Shown: in pieces, positions 8,904-16,563 of the stretch
Position numbering within the stretch: the first letter of the stretch is position 1
Layout: each line of letters begins with the position of its first letter
Origin: Gammaproteobacteria bacterium
GTDB lineage: Bacteria; Pseudomonadota; Gammaproteobacteria; Pseudomonadales; Azotimanducaceae
Length of the DNA: 37,560 bases
Direction: 5' to 3'
Assembly: GCA_018656865.1 (NCBI GenBank)
Contig: JABHYO010000068.1
Coordinates: forward strand, 1-37,560
Notes under the pieces: model-generated
Told to the model about the DNA's origin: nothing
The model's input: the letters and a program-made list of their open reading frames with translations, nothing else
The model's database searches: none
Made by a program: the position numbers and the translations under genes

Positions 8904-9803
8904 CTAGGGATCGTTTCCCTCAACTAGAGGCAGTGATTCGTCCATTACCCACTCACTCATTGAACCATCGTAGACGGCAACATCTTCCTTGCCGAGCAAC
9001 AGGCAGGCGAAGGAGTCAATGGTCGCTGAAATGCCGCCGCCGCAGTACGTAATGATTCTGCGATCATCCAGCAGGCCAGCTGTTGCGAGTGATTCTCTGA
9101 TGACCGCCGGAGCGCGAAATTTCCCATCCTCCAACATACTGTTGTAGAACACGTTGACGCTGTTGGGAATGTGACCGCGACGACCGTAGTGATGATTTCC
9201 GGTTCCAGCGTAGACTTCCGGGGAAAGCGCATTGACGGTGCAGATTCGCGCATCGTCAATGGCGGAAACAACATCGCTCTGATCAACAAAGCGATGGGGA
9301 AGGACCGACGATGTCCAGTTTTCACTGGCATAAGTATTGGATTCAACAGAGCAGCCCAACCCTGCCTCCTTCCATGCCTCAATGCCGCCATCGAGAATAG
9401 CGACCCTCTGATGTCCACAATAATGTAGCAGCCACCATGCGCGTGTCGCCCACATGGTCAAGCCGCTTGAGTAAAAAACCACTTCACAGTCAGCATTGAT
9501 TCCAGCATCCGCAAAAGCCTGAATCAGTAGACTGTCTGGCAGACGCGTGAAGCCAAGCGCGCTGCTGGTATCAGATAGCTGCGCCACCTGATTAAGGAAT
9601 GCAGCACCTGGAACGTGCCCCTCGTCATAAGTCCCTTGGCCGGACTCAGCCTGGTACCCACCCTTTGGGTTTGGGATAAGATGAACGGCGCAATCGAAAA
9701 TCCGTAAGTTTTCGCTTTCCAGTTTTGCGGAAAGTTCCTCTGCGGAAATGAGATATTCTGGATGCGCAAATGTCATAGGAGTAACAGTGAAATACGGGAT
9801 CAT
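8904..9803 (-). CDS. Two-domain sulfurtransferase (rhodanese / mercaptopyruvate type)
   Basis: About 299 residues from ATG 9803, or 290 from the ATG at 9776 (MTFAHPEYLISAEEL), which fits the usual family start better. Neither has a strong ribosome-binding site. It has tandem rhodanese domains. In the N-terminal domain the active loop position reads YSSGLTMWATRAW and has no cysteine. In the C-terminal domain TYCGGGISAT carries the catalytic Cys. The arrangement with an inactive N-domain and an active C-domain is standard for thiosulfate or 3-mercaptopyruvate sulfurtransferases. The loop CGGGIS is neither the classical thiosulfate CRKGVT nor the mercaptopyruvate CGSGVT loop, so the donor is uncertain. 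It is the first gene of the rhodanese-EthD-sulfotransferase-SDR unit. Confidence 0.88.
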   Translation of the reverse strand: MIPYFTVTPMTFAHPEYLISAEELSAKLESENLRIFDCAVHLIPNPKGGYQAESGQGTYDEGHVPGAAFLNQVAQLSDTSSALGFTRLPDSLLIQAFADAGINADCEVVFYSSGLTMWATRAWWLLHYCGHQRVAILDGGIEAWKEAGLGCSVESNTYASENWTSSVLPHRFVDQSDVVSAIDDARICTVNALSPEVYAGTGNHHYGRRGHIPNSVNVFYNSMLEDGKFRAPAVIRESLATAGLLDDRRIITYCGGGISATIDSFACLLLGKEDVAVYDGSMSEWVMDESLPLVEGNDP

Positions 9804-9932
9804 TAATCTACCACAAACACTTCGCGCGCGCGGATCGGATCATCCAGTGAATTGTTGTCAGGTCACGCCACGGAATCTACAATCAAATGCCCAACAACAA
9901 AGAGCCGGATTACGGCAAACAGGCAGGTGCTG

Positions 9933-10610
9933 ATGAAGTATTTGAGGTTAATCGCAACAGTCTTGGTTATCAGCAGTCTGGCCTGGCAGGTCACATTCGC
10001 AGAAGAGCCGCGCCAGCGCCTCTCCGAGCCTCGGGTCCTGCCGGTCCCGGAAAGTGAATGGACGCAAGCTCGGAAAGACGCGGCCAAAAAAGGTCCGCAG
10101 TACAACATAATGACCACGATGGCTCGGCATCCTGAACTCGCCAAAACATGGGGGCAGTTCGCTGGGTATATTCTCCGCCGATCGACACTTCCCGATCGAC
10201 ACCGAGAACTGGTGACACTGCGTATCGGCTGGTTGTGTTACGCGGAGTACGAGTTCGGTCAACATACTCGTCTCGGCAAGGAAGCCGGACTGAGTGAGGA
10301 GGAAATCCTGCGAGTTACGAAGGGTCCCGATGCCGCTGGCTGGACAGACTTTGAGCGAGTGCTGCTGACCGCAGTAGATGAGCTTTACACGGATTCCTTT
10401 ATCAGCGATGCGACATGGGAAGGGCTGGCTGCGGAGTATGGCGTACATCAGATCATGGACATGGTCTTCACGGTCGGTGAATACAACATGGTCTCCATGG
10501 CGCTGAACACGTTTGGTGTCCAGCTTGATTCGGGGATTCCGGGATTTCCAGACGAAGCAGATAAGGACTCTGGAATCAGGCGCAACCCAATCATTGAATC
10601 CTCTGAGTAA
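9933..10610 (+). CDS. Exported carboxymuconolactone decarboxylase-family protein
   Basis: 225 residues from ATG 9933; an upstream in-frame start at 9852 would add 27 residues without homology in front of the signal peptide. MKYLRLIATVLVISSLAWQV followed by TFAEEP is a signal peptide, unusual for this mostly cytoplasmic family. The CMD/AhpD-like domain contains RRSTLPDRHRELVTLRIGWL then CYAEYEFGQHTRLG. The C-x-x-E/x-x3-H arrangement lacks the second Cys of AhpD (CxxC), so alkylhydroperoxidase activity is unlikely and a decarboxylase-like or unknown role is more likely. It is divergent from the rhodanese operon and lies 14 bases ahead of the membrane methyltransferase, with which it probably forms an operon. 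Confidence 0.8.
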   Translation: MKYLRLIATVLVISSLAWQVTFAEEPRQRLSEPRVLPVPESEWTQARKDAAKKGPQYNIMTTMARHPELAKTWGQFAGYILRRSTLPDRHRELVTLRIGWLCYAEYEFGQHTRLGKEAGLSEEEILRVTKGPDAAGWTDFERVLLTAVDELYTDSFISDATWEGLAAEYGVHQIMDMVFTVGEYNMVSMALNTFGVQLDSGIPGFPDEADKDSGIRRNPIIESSE

Positions 10611-10624
10611 GAATTTCGACGACG

Positions 10625-11656
10625 ATGAAAGCCTCAGTTGAGCGTCTTCTAGTAAATTACATCAGTGCGATGGCAATCATCGGACTGGTCTATGTTTACT
10701 ATCAGTTCAATTCGTATTACCTGGGATTTTTTTCTTCGACCCATGTCTGGCCATGGTTTGAAATAAGTGATCAGGCGCTTTTCAACTATGTGGTTATTGC
10801 ATTTGCGGTGTTGCTACCACCCTATTACGCCACCTTCGATGACAGGCACGAAACCAAGTCAGCGCTGTTCTGGCGGGCTGTTTCCCACATCGGCAGGCGG
10901 TCACCTGATGAGAAAGAGAAAGTTGCCGTACTGGCAACAATAGTCAAAGCATTCTTCCTGCCGTTGATGACGGCCTGGTTTTTTGCCAACGGTGCTGAAT
11001 TCTTGCGGCACACAGAAAGGTTTTGGCAGGATAGAACTTTTTTTGTTCATGGCTATTGGATGTTGTTCAATCTGCTCATTTTTATTGATGTGGCCTTTTT
11101 TACACTAGCCTATTCGATTGAGCATCCTCGATTAAGGAACGAAATTAAATCCGTTGAGCCGACGTTGTTCGGGTGGGCTGTTGCAATCATCTGCTATCCA
11201 CCCTTCAATGGCGTCACCAACCAGATGCTGGGCTGGTACAGCTCCGACTATCCTGAAATCCACAATATCTGGCTGCGATCACTCAGCGGTGCCTTGATTC
11301 TGGTTCTTATGAGTATCTATGTGTGGGCTACCATCGCGCTAAATATCAAAGCCAGCAATCTAACCAATCGTGGCATTGTGACGGGCGGGCCCTATGCGTA
11401 CATCCGACATCCGGCGTACGTCTGTAAGAATCTTTCCTGGTGGATAGGGGCCATTCCCATTCTCATTGTGCAATACCATAGAGGCTTCTCTGAATTGCTG
11501 TATGCGTTATTTTGTGTTCTCGCCTGGAGCGTCATTTACTATTTGCGAGCGGTGACTGAAGAGCGGCATCTGATGAGAGATCCTGACTACCAGACGTACT
11601 GTGAAACCGTACCAGCCTTTGTGCCGGGCAGGCTTAAAAAAATATTCCACCGCTAA
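10625..11656 (+). CDS. Integral membrane isoprenylcysteine-carboxyl-methyltransferase-like protein
   Basis: 343 residues with about seven to eight hydrophobic segments. The C-terminal part has the ICMT/PEMT signature: NRGIVTGGPYAYIRHPAYVC, then the helical hairpin, then ERHLMRDPDYQTYCETVPAF. In this superfamily the GPYxYxRHPxY segment and the following E and R residues bind S-adenosylmethionine. Bacterial members methylate diverse small lipophilic acceptors or have unknown roles. The N-terminal half adds extra membrane helices. It probably forms one operon with the exported CMD-family protein just upstream. Confidence 0.8.
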   Translation: MKASVERLLVNYISAMAIIGLVYVYYQFNSYYLGFFSSTHVWPWFEISDQALFNYVVIAFAVLLPPYYATFDDRHETKSALFWRAVSHIGRRSPDEKEKVAVLATIVKAFFLPLMTAWFFANGAEFLRHTERFWQDRTFFVHGYWMLFNLLIFIDVAFFTLAYSIEHPRLRNEIKSVEPTLFGWAVAIICYPPFNGVTNQMLGWYSSDYPEIHNIWLRSLSGALILVLMSIYVWATIALNIKASNLTNRGIVTGGPYAYIRHPAYVCKNLSWWIGAIPILIVQYHRGFSELLYALFCVLAWSVIYYLRAVTEERHLMRDPDYQTYCETVPAFVPGRLKKIFHR

Positions 11657-11760
11657 CCTCTCTCTGCCTGATCGTTCACCGGCCCTGAAATAACTGGCCA
11701 TAGACTCTCTGGTGTTTAAACTGTTTAGTAAGAGAAGTGCAATTTCATTGGGGGCAGGTC

Positions 11761-12345
11761 ATGACTTTGCCAGAAGTAAGACCGGTTGAAGCAGGGGAGA
11801 TAAACCGTCTCGTCGATGTGCTTTTGCTTGCCTTCGGCGCAGACCCGATGGCGCGTTTTGGTATGCCGTCCGCGAGTCAGTATATGCAGGGTATGCGACG
11901 AGTATTCGAAGGTTTCGCGGTGCCTGCTGTAGCTAGCCAGACGGCTTTCACCGTGGGTAACTTTGGCGGTGCAGCTTTGTGGACGCCACCGGGTATAGGC
12001 CACTCGAATGAGGCCTTCGAAGGCGCGACGCAGTATATCGATCCCGGTAGAACCAGAGCCTTTATCCAGCTACTAGGTGAAATGGAGGCTTCTCATCCAG
12101 AGGAAGATCACTGGTATCTGGCCTTTATTGGTATTGATGTGAACCAGCAAGGTACCGGCTACGGTGCAGCTCTGATGCAACATGCACTCGAGAAGATTGA
12201 TGAGGAAGGGGCGGTGGCCTACCTTGAATCGTCCAATCTGAAGAACCCACCCTTTTATGAGCAGTTCGGTTTTGAAGTGGTTCGACGCATCGAAGTGAAG
12301 AACGCACCACCGGTTTTCCCTATGGTGCGGCCAGCAAGAGTTTAA
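11761..12345 (+). CDS. GNAT-family N-acetyltransferase
   Basis: 194 residues from ATG 11761, which follows GGGGGCAGG; an upstream GTG at 11737 is in frame but unsupported. The acetyl-CoA-binding motif A is LAFIGIDVNQQGTGYGAALM, with Q-x-G-x-G/A. It is followed by the late strand pattern YLESSNLKNPPFYEQFGFEV typical of GNATs, which acts on an amine or peptide N-terminus. The acceptor cannot be predicted. It is separated by about 100 bases from the methyltransferase and 94 bases from the CrtC-like gene, so it may be monocistronic. Confidence 0.88.
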   Translation: MTLPEVRPVEAGEINRLVDVLLLAFGADPMARFGMPSASQYMQGMRRVFEGFAVPAVASQTAFTVGNFGGAALWTPPGIGHSNEAFEGATQYIDPGRTRAFIQLLGEMEASHPEEDHWYLAFIGIDVNQQGTGYGAALMQHALEKIDEEGAVAYLESSNLKNPPFYEQFGFEVVRRIEVKNAPPVFPMVRPARV

Positions 12346-12395
12346 TTAAGCACTTAACCAATAAAAAACCGATTACCTGAAGACGGCCGGTAGGT

Positions 12396-12429
12396 GATTG
12401 TGAAACAATCTGTCAATTCAAACTGACAG
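12396..12429. promoter_or_regulatory. Two adjoining palindromes upstream of the CrtC/AttH-like gene
   Basis: GATTGT-GAA-ACAATC (12396-12410, perfect 15-base dyad) abuts CTGTCA-N8-TGACAG (12410-12429). The second dyad ends 10 bases before the ATG at 12440 and overlaps its ribosome-binding region. A bound repressor here would block initiation, or the second dyad could form a hairpin masking the AGGATGAG sequence. No cognate regulator gene is adjacent. Confidence 0.5.
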
Positions 12430-12439
12430 GATGAGTTCT

Positions 12440-13657
12440 ATGTCTCGAGTACTGACTGAAGCCGACGAGCTGCCACGCCATCAAACACTGGATACTTTCA
12501 ATACGGTGGCCAATCCAAGCCCAGAGTGGAGTGACGGCTACTGGTTCTGCATCGGAGATCCCGCAGGAGAGGTAAATCTCATTACTGCAATCCGGTTGTA
12601 CCACAATACCAATGTGATCGACGCTTATGCCATTGCAAGCACCGCTGATGGCAAACAGTACAATCTAAGAGCCTCGCGCCGATTGCGACCACGGATCGAT
12701 GACATTGCGGTAGGGCCCTTTTGGCAGGAAATCATTCAGGGGCTGAAGACCATCAAAATCGGGTGTGATGCCAATCCACACGGTATCGAATTCGATATTC
12801 TCTGGGAGAGTCTGACACCTCCCTATGACGAGGCGACAACCTCACGACACTACCGGGACGGTCGTCTGGTTAGCGAGCGCTCGAACTATGTACAGGTCGG
12901 GAATTTATCTGGGCGGGTAAAGCTGGGTTCAAAGGAATGGACATTTTCCAAGGAAGATGGCTGGGCCGGGGCACGTGACCATTCCTGGGGTATGGGGCAC
13001 ACCGGCGTTGGCGAGAAACCCAATCCCTATGGCGCGCCACCGCTCCCTGCAGATAACAAGAGGCTCGGTTGGGGCGGACCGGGTATGCGTCACTGGGCGC
13101 TGGTAATGTTTCGGGATAGATCCCTTTTCTATGCATTCATGAGAAATCCCGACGGAAGTTACTCGGCATCCGGGACCGGGGCCAAAGGTGGTAGCCCGGT
13201 ACACAGTAGGGTCGATTACAGTTATGGCGATGGGCGTGATGGCTTTGCGCATGTCGATGTGAGCGCGGAGGATCATCACTGGGTGGACGGCTGGCCGTTA
13301 TTGGATAATGGCAAGATTAATCTGGTCGGACCAGACGGTAGTGTTGAACGCTATCAGGTAGATGTCGTCAGCAAGCCTGTGTACATGCAGGGTGGTGGCT
13401 ACTGGAGCGGTTGGAGCGATGGTCTTGGTCGTGGAGTCTACCGGGGTGAAGAGTATGTCGAGGGTGAAATCTGGGATGTCTCTCACCCGGTGATCGTAAT
13501 TGACGAAGACGGCAATGAGTTGCCGCCAATCCCTGCCGGTCAGGCCTATTCGGAGGTATATGCCCGCTACACCAACCTGGATGATCCGACCGATGTTGGC
13601 CTTGGACTCCTGGAAGCTGCAGTCATCGGGGAATACGAGGGCGTTAAGGGCCGCTGA
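12440..13657 (+). CDS. CrtC/AttH-like lipocalin-type protein (DUF7064-like), copy 1
   Basis: 405 residues from ATG 12440, which has AGGATGAG just upstream; ATG 12431 is the alternative. It shows the DUF7064/AttH pattern: a beta-rich protein in two halves with the diagnostic ARDHSWG in the middle, after FSKEDGWAG. The superfamily includes hydroxyneurosporene synthase CrtC, which hydrates a terpenoid. Uncharacterised members are frequent in steroid- and hydrocarbon-degrading bacteria, where they are proposed to handle hydrophobic ligands. There is no signal peptide, so it is cytoplasmic. A related but divergent protein is encoded at 21596-22573. Convergent with the SDR (stops 7 bases apart). 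Confidence 0.75.
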   Translation: MSRVLTEADELPRHQTLDTFNTVANPSPEWSDGYWFCIGDPAGEVNLITAIRLYHNTNVIDAYAIASTADGKQYNLRASRRLRPRIDDIAVGPFWQEIIQGLKTIKIGCDANPHGIEFDILWESLTPPYDEATTSRHYRDGRLVSERSNYVQVGNLSGRVKLGSKEWTFSKEDGWAGARDHSWGMGHTGVGEKPNPYGAPPLPADNKRLGWGGPGMRHWALVMFRDRSLFYAFMRNPDGSYSASGTGAKGGSPVHSRVDYSYGDGRDGFAHVDVSAEDHHWVDGWPLLDNGKINLVGPDGSVERYQVDVVSKPVYMQGGGYWSGWSDGLGRGVYRGEEYVEGEIWDVSHPVIVIDEDGNELPPIPAGQAYSEVYARYTNLDDPTDVGLGLLEAAVIGEYEGVKGR

Positions 13658-13664
13658 GTGGCGA

Positions 13665-14456
13665 CTACCCGGTCGTGGGTAATCGCATCAAATGATTGCC
13701 GCAGTCGACGGGTACAACCTGACCCGTGATAGAGGATGACAAGTCGCTGGCGAGAAATACCGCAACGTCGGCGCAGTCGTCGACCGTGGTAATACGGGCC
13801 AGAGGTGTTTCATTGATGAACGCTTCCGAGATGGGAGTACTGCTGTCGAGATCGACCCGGGCGTCGTCCACAGGAGTCATGCCGCCGTAGGCGTTCATTG
13901 CCGTTGGCACGAACGTAGGTGCAAGCGCGTTGACTCTAACCTGGGCGGTACCATACTCGCGAGCGGCAATCTTGGTGACGAAGTTCGCTGCTGCTTTGCA
14001 GCCGGAGTAGGGTGAGAGCCCCATTGGAACCATGATAGCTGTTGCCGAGGTTATGTTGATAAGGGAGCCGCCACCGCCAGCGGCGTGGGCGTTAGCCATG
14101 TGCTTCATAAAATAGTAGCTACCGAAGAATTGGACAGCGGCGACCTCATGTAAAAGTTCGGGTGTGATGTCTGCGATCATCGAGGGTTTGTTAAGGCCCG
14201 CGGAGTTTATGCTGAAATCCAGACGACCCCATTTTTCTGTCGCGGCATCGGCGAGTGCCTTGACGTCATCGTACTCGCTGGCGTCGCATCGCATAGGGTG
14301 GGCACCTATTTGTTCGGCGAGTTTTGCCAGCTGATCTTCACGACGCGCGGCGATAATCAACTCTGCGCCTTCCTCTACGAAACGCTCCGCGATGCGCCAG
14401 CCAATACCGCTGGATGCGCCTAGAATGATGCCAACCTTTCCGTCAAGAATTCCCAC
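13665..14456 (-). CDS. Short-chain dehydrogenase/reductase
   Basis: 263 residues with a GTG start at 14456 supported by GGAG seven bases upstream. It is a classical SDR: GASSGIG at 13-19, NSAG at 84-87, Ser137, Tyr150 and Lys154 (YSGCK). The segment AARRED after beta-2 has Arg residues compatible with NADP(H). The C-terminus has SITGQVVPVDCGNH, close to the usual GQ-x3-VDGG. It is encoded alone, divergent from the SnoaL operon; its leader contains a tandem 16-base repeat. Substrate unknown, probably a secondary alcohol or ketone. Confidence 0.9.
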   Translation of the reverse strand: MGILDGKVGIILGASSGIGWRIAERFVEEGAELIIAARREDQLAKLAEQIGAHPMRCDASEYDDVKALADAATEKWGRLDFSINSAGLNKPSMIADITPELLHEVAAVQFFGSYYFMKHMANAHAAGGGGSLINITSATAIMVPMGLSPYSGCKAAANFVTKIAAREYGTAQVRVNALAPTFVPTAMNAYGGMTPVDDARVDLDSSTPISEAFINETPLARITTVDDCADVAVFLASDLSSSITGQVVPVDCGNHLMRLPTTG

Positions 14457-14468
14457 TATGTACTCCGG

Positions 14469-14500
14469 TGTGTTTTAAGAATGATGTGTTTTAAGAATGC
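14469..14500. repeat. Tandem 16-base repeat in the SDR leader
   Basis: TGTGTTTTAAGAATG(A/C) occurs twice head to tail, 14469-14484 and 14485-14500, with 15 of 16 bases identical. It starts 13 bases upstream of the SDR start and so lies in its leader, overlapping the ribosome-binding region on one side. It may be a replication-slippage duplication or a doubled binding site. Confidence 0.7.
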
Positions 14501-14634
14501 AATTATGTTGACGCACAAAATGAAATCGTGATTCCATCCAATTGTTGTCAAGTGATCGTCAGGTTGCGCACTCTAACATGTTATACTTTTCAGTTGTACT
14601 TTGAGGATCGCGTGCAACGCAGGAGAAAAGCAAC

Positions 14635-15117
14635 ATGGCAGTAACAGAAGCAGAAATTGAGATTGGTAGGAGACTGTTCGTTGAAGGTTGGGGTGGCGAT
14701 ACACCTGAAGCGCCATTACAGTTCATGACCGAAGATGTGGTGATGCGTGACATTCTTGGCCATCCGGAGGAGATGCGGGGTTATCAGGATGTAATGGATT
14801 TCTGGGGCAAATCCGCAGGGCACCTTAAGGTACCGCCGGAAGAAATTTTCGTTAACGAAAATGGACTTTCGATGACCTGGATGGCCTATGTTCGTATTCG
14901 CGATGATGCTCATGGAGAGGAAAACATTGGTAAGTGGTTGTGCGGTGAAGGCATGTCCCGGCTGGAATTTAAAGGCGGGCTGGTCTGTCTCGAGATTGAT
15001 TATTGGGCAGGACCGCAGGGCATGTGCGATGACTGGGAGGCACACCTGAAGGCGCGTGCTGACATGTCCCAGGCGGAACGCGGCCGGATTACTGGCGGAA
15101 CGATAGACGGTCTGTAA
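14635..15117 (+). CDS. SnoaL-like (NTF2-fold) protein
   Basis: 160 residues. The N-terminal helices (AEIEIGRRLFVEGWGGD) then LQFMTEDVVMRDI, and the strand MRGYQDVMDFWG, fit the SnoaL/NTF2-like cone fold used by polyketide cyclases, ketosteroid isomerases and many catabolic accessory proteins. The catalytic residues of ketosteroid isomerase cannot be placed with confidence. A good ribosome-binding site (GCAGGAG) sits nine bases before the ATG. A -10-like TATACT is at 14582-14587. It heads a tight four-gene unit (gaps of 16, -4 and 30 bases). Confidence 0.75.
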   Translation: MAVTEAEIEIGRRLFVEGWGGDTPEAPLQFMTEDVVMRDILGHPEEMRGYQDVMDFWGKSAGHLKVPPEEIFVNENGLSMTWMAYVRIRDDAHGEENIGKWLCGEGMSRLEFKGGLVCLEIDYWAGPQGMCDDWEAHLKARADMSQAERGRITGGTIDGL

Positions 15118-15133
15118 CCAGTAGGATATTGAC

Positions 15134-15580
15134 ATGACTTTACCGGTCCCTCCATCAACGGAGATTATCCTGCGTAATAGTATCGCTACAGTACGTGACG
15201 TTTTGCTACCGGCTGTTGGCGATGATGAGTGGGCAAAATTCAACGCAGGACTGCTTGAAGGTGCGCTGCAGTATGCCCTGGAATCGCTGTCGGAAGATCG
15301 AGCTGGCAGTCACCGCCAACATCTTGCGGAAGCGCTTGGGGGGCTTGCCGATCGAGTTAAGACAGAAGGTGATGCATCACTTCAACTTGCGCTCGAGATT
15401 GAATCTCCATTCGAAGCGGCTTCAGCTGTTCTCATCTGGGTTCAAAACAATCCCGGCACTCTGGCCGATGACCTTCAACAGGTACTGCATGCCGAACTGT
15501 TTGCCCAGTTGGACGAGGAGCTTAAGGCTGCAATGCCGATTATGGGCGCTTTTCAGCGAGGCATGAGGGGCGATCTGTGA
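15134..15580 (+). CDS. Small helical protein paired with APH-type kinase (DUF6285-like?)
   Basis: 148 residues, predicted all-helical, no signal peptide and no cysteines. The opening SIATVRDVLLPAVGDDEWAK and the following helix resemble the DUF6285-type proteins commonly encoded beside aminoglycoside-phosphotransferase-like kinases in acyl-CoA catabolic loci. I recall this from genome context rather than a strong motif, so the family call is tentative. Its stop overlaps the GTG of the kinase by four bases, which indicates translational coupling and a likely physical or functional partnership. Confidence 0.65.
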   Translation: MTLPVPPSTEIILRNSIATVRDVLLPAVGDDEWAKFNAGLLEGALQYALESLSEDRAGSHRQHLAEALGGLADRVKTEGDASLQLALEIESPFEAASAVLIWVQNNPGTLADDLQQVLHAELFAQLDEELKAAMPIMGAFQRGMRGDL

Positions 15581-16533
15581 ATCAAGCTGAACGACATAAG
15601 CGACTTTCTGGGTATCTGGTTGAGCCCTTGCAGGCTACTGGTGGGGTTTCGATAACCGCTGAACATCGGATCGCCATGGGCCAGTCCCGAGCCATGTATA
15701 TCCTGGATCTTGAGTATTCGGACGTCTCGGGACCACGAACGCGCAGAGTGGTAGCGCGTGTGGAACAGCATGGACATCTGGGATCGGATTCCCGGGATGA
15801 GGTTGCCGGCATGCGAGCGCTCCACGCCAGCGGCTTTCCCGTGGCCAATGTTATAGCCTACGAGGAATCAGATGCGCTGCTGGGTCAGCCATTCTTCGTC
15901 ATGGATTTCGTCGAGGGCGTGAGTACCTGGTCAGAAGATACTGCGGACGAATATGTGCTTCGACTTCACGAATTACACTCCCTGCCGATTGACGATATCG
16001 ATTTCCTTGAACCAGTTTCGGATGGTAAGGGCGCCGCACTCCAGGAAGTAGAACGTTGGTACAACACTTATCACACGCACATTGTCGATGAGCCATCGCC
16101 GCTGCTTGAAGAGGCCGCGCAGTATCTCCGTAATCGGGCACCGGATAACGACCGGGTAACCCTGGTTCACGGTGATCCCGGGCCAGGCAACTACCTGCAT
16201 CACGAGGGTAGAATTACGGCTCTTGTCGACTGGGAGTTCATTCATCTAGGTGATCCCTATGATGATTGGGCTTACCTGATCTGGATGAGGGGCGCGCATG
16301 CGCTCACAGAGGATCAGTGGATTGAGAAAATCGAAGCCATTGCCGGGTATCGATTAGATCTCGAACGCCTTCACTACTGGAAGGCGGTGAATTTTCTGAT
16401 GGGGGTCTGTATTGACCAGACATCTCATCGCATCTACGTGGATGGGTCGAATCCAGCACCTAACTTGCTGGCGATCGCGACGGGCGTGCACCTTTCTGCG
16501 TTGAAGCGGCTCTGCGATACTGTATTCGACTGA
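15577..16533 (+). CDS. APH/choline-kinase-fold phosphotransferase family protein
   Basis: 318 residues with a GTG start at 15577 overlapping the previous stop (GTGA). The kinase-like N-lobe contains MAIGQSRAMYILDLEYSD-like text; the catalytic loop is LVHGDPGPGNYLHHEG (H-G-D-x4-N), and ALVDWEFIHLGDPYDDWAYL is the metal-binding D-x-D/E loop. All key residues are present, so it is probably active. Homologues lie beside acyl-CoA dehydrogenases and short-chain enzymes and are proposed to phosphorylate small hydroxylated substrates, as ACAD10/11-like kinases do with 4-hydroxyacyl-CoA. It is not expected to be an antibiotic resistance gene. Confidence 0.85.
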   Translation: MNQAERHKRLSGYLVEPLQATGGVSITAEHRIAMGQSRAMYILDLEYSDVSGPRTRRVVARVEQHGHLGSDSRDEVAGMRALHASGFPVANVIAYEESDALLGQPFFVMDFVEGVSTWSEDTADEYVLRLHELHSLPIDDIDFLEPVSDGKGAALQEVERWYNTYHTHIVDEPSPLLEEAAQYLRNRAPDNDRVTLVHGDPGPGNYLHHEGRITALVDWEFIHLGDPYDDWAYLIWMRGAHALTEDQWIEKIEAIAGYRLDLERLHYWKAVNFLMGVCIDQTSHRIYVDGSNPAPNLLAIATGVHLSALKRLCDTVFD

Positions 16534-16563
16534 CGGCCTATTTGGCGCGCGCGTGGTCGAGAG

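Noticed and set aside
9948-10448. 166-codon minus-strand frame over the CMD-family gene
   Set aside because: Antisense to a gene with signal peptide and CMD domain; no motif in the product.
9850-14550. Shared AATTGTTGTCA at 9850-9860 and 14540-14550
   Set aside because: An exact 11-base match is expected many times by chance in a window this size, and no longer alignment extends from it.
15577-16533. Antibiotic (aminoglycoside) resistance role for the APH-fold gene
   Set aside because: The kinase fold is shared by many small-molecule kinases; its operon neighbours are catabolic and there is no mobile element.
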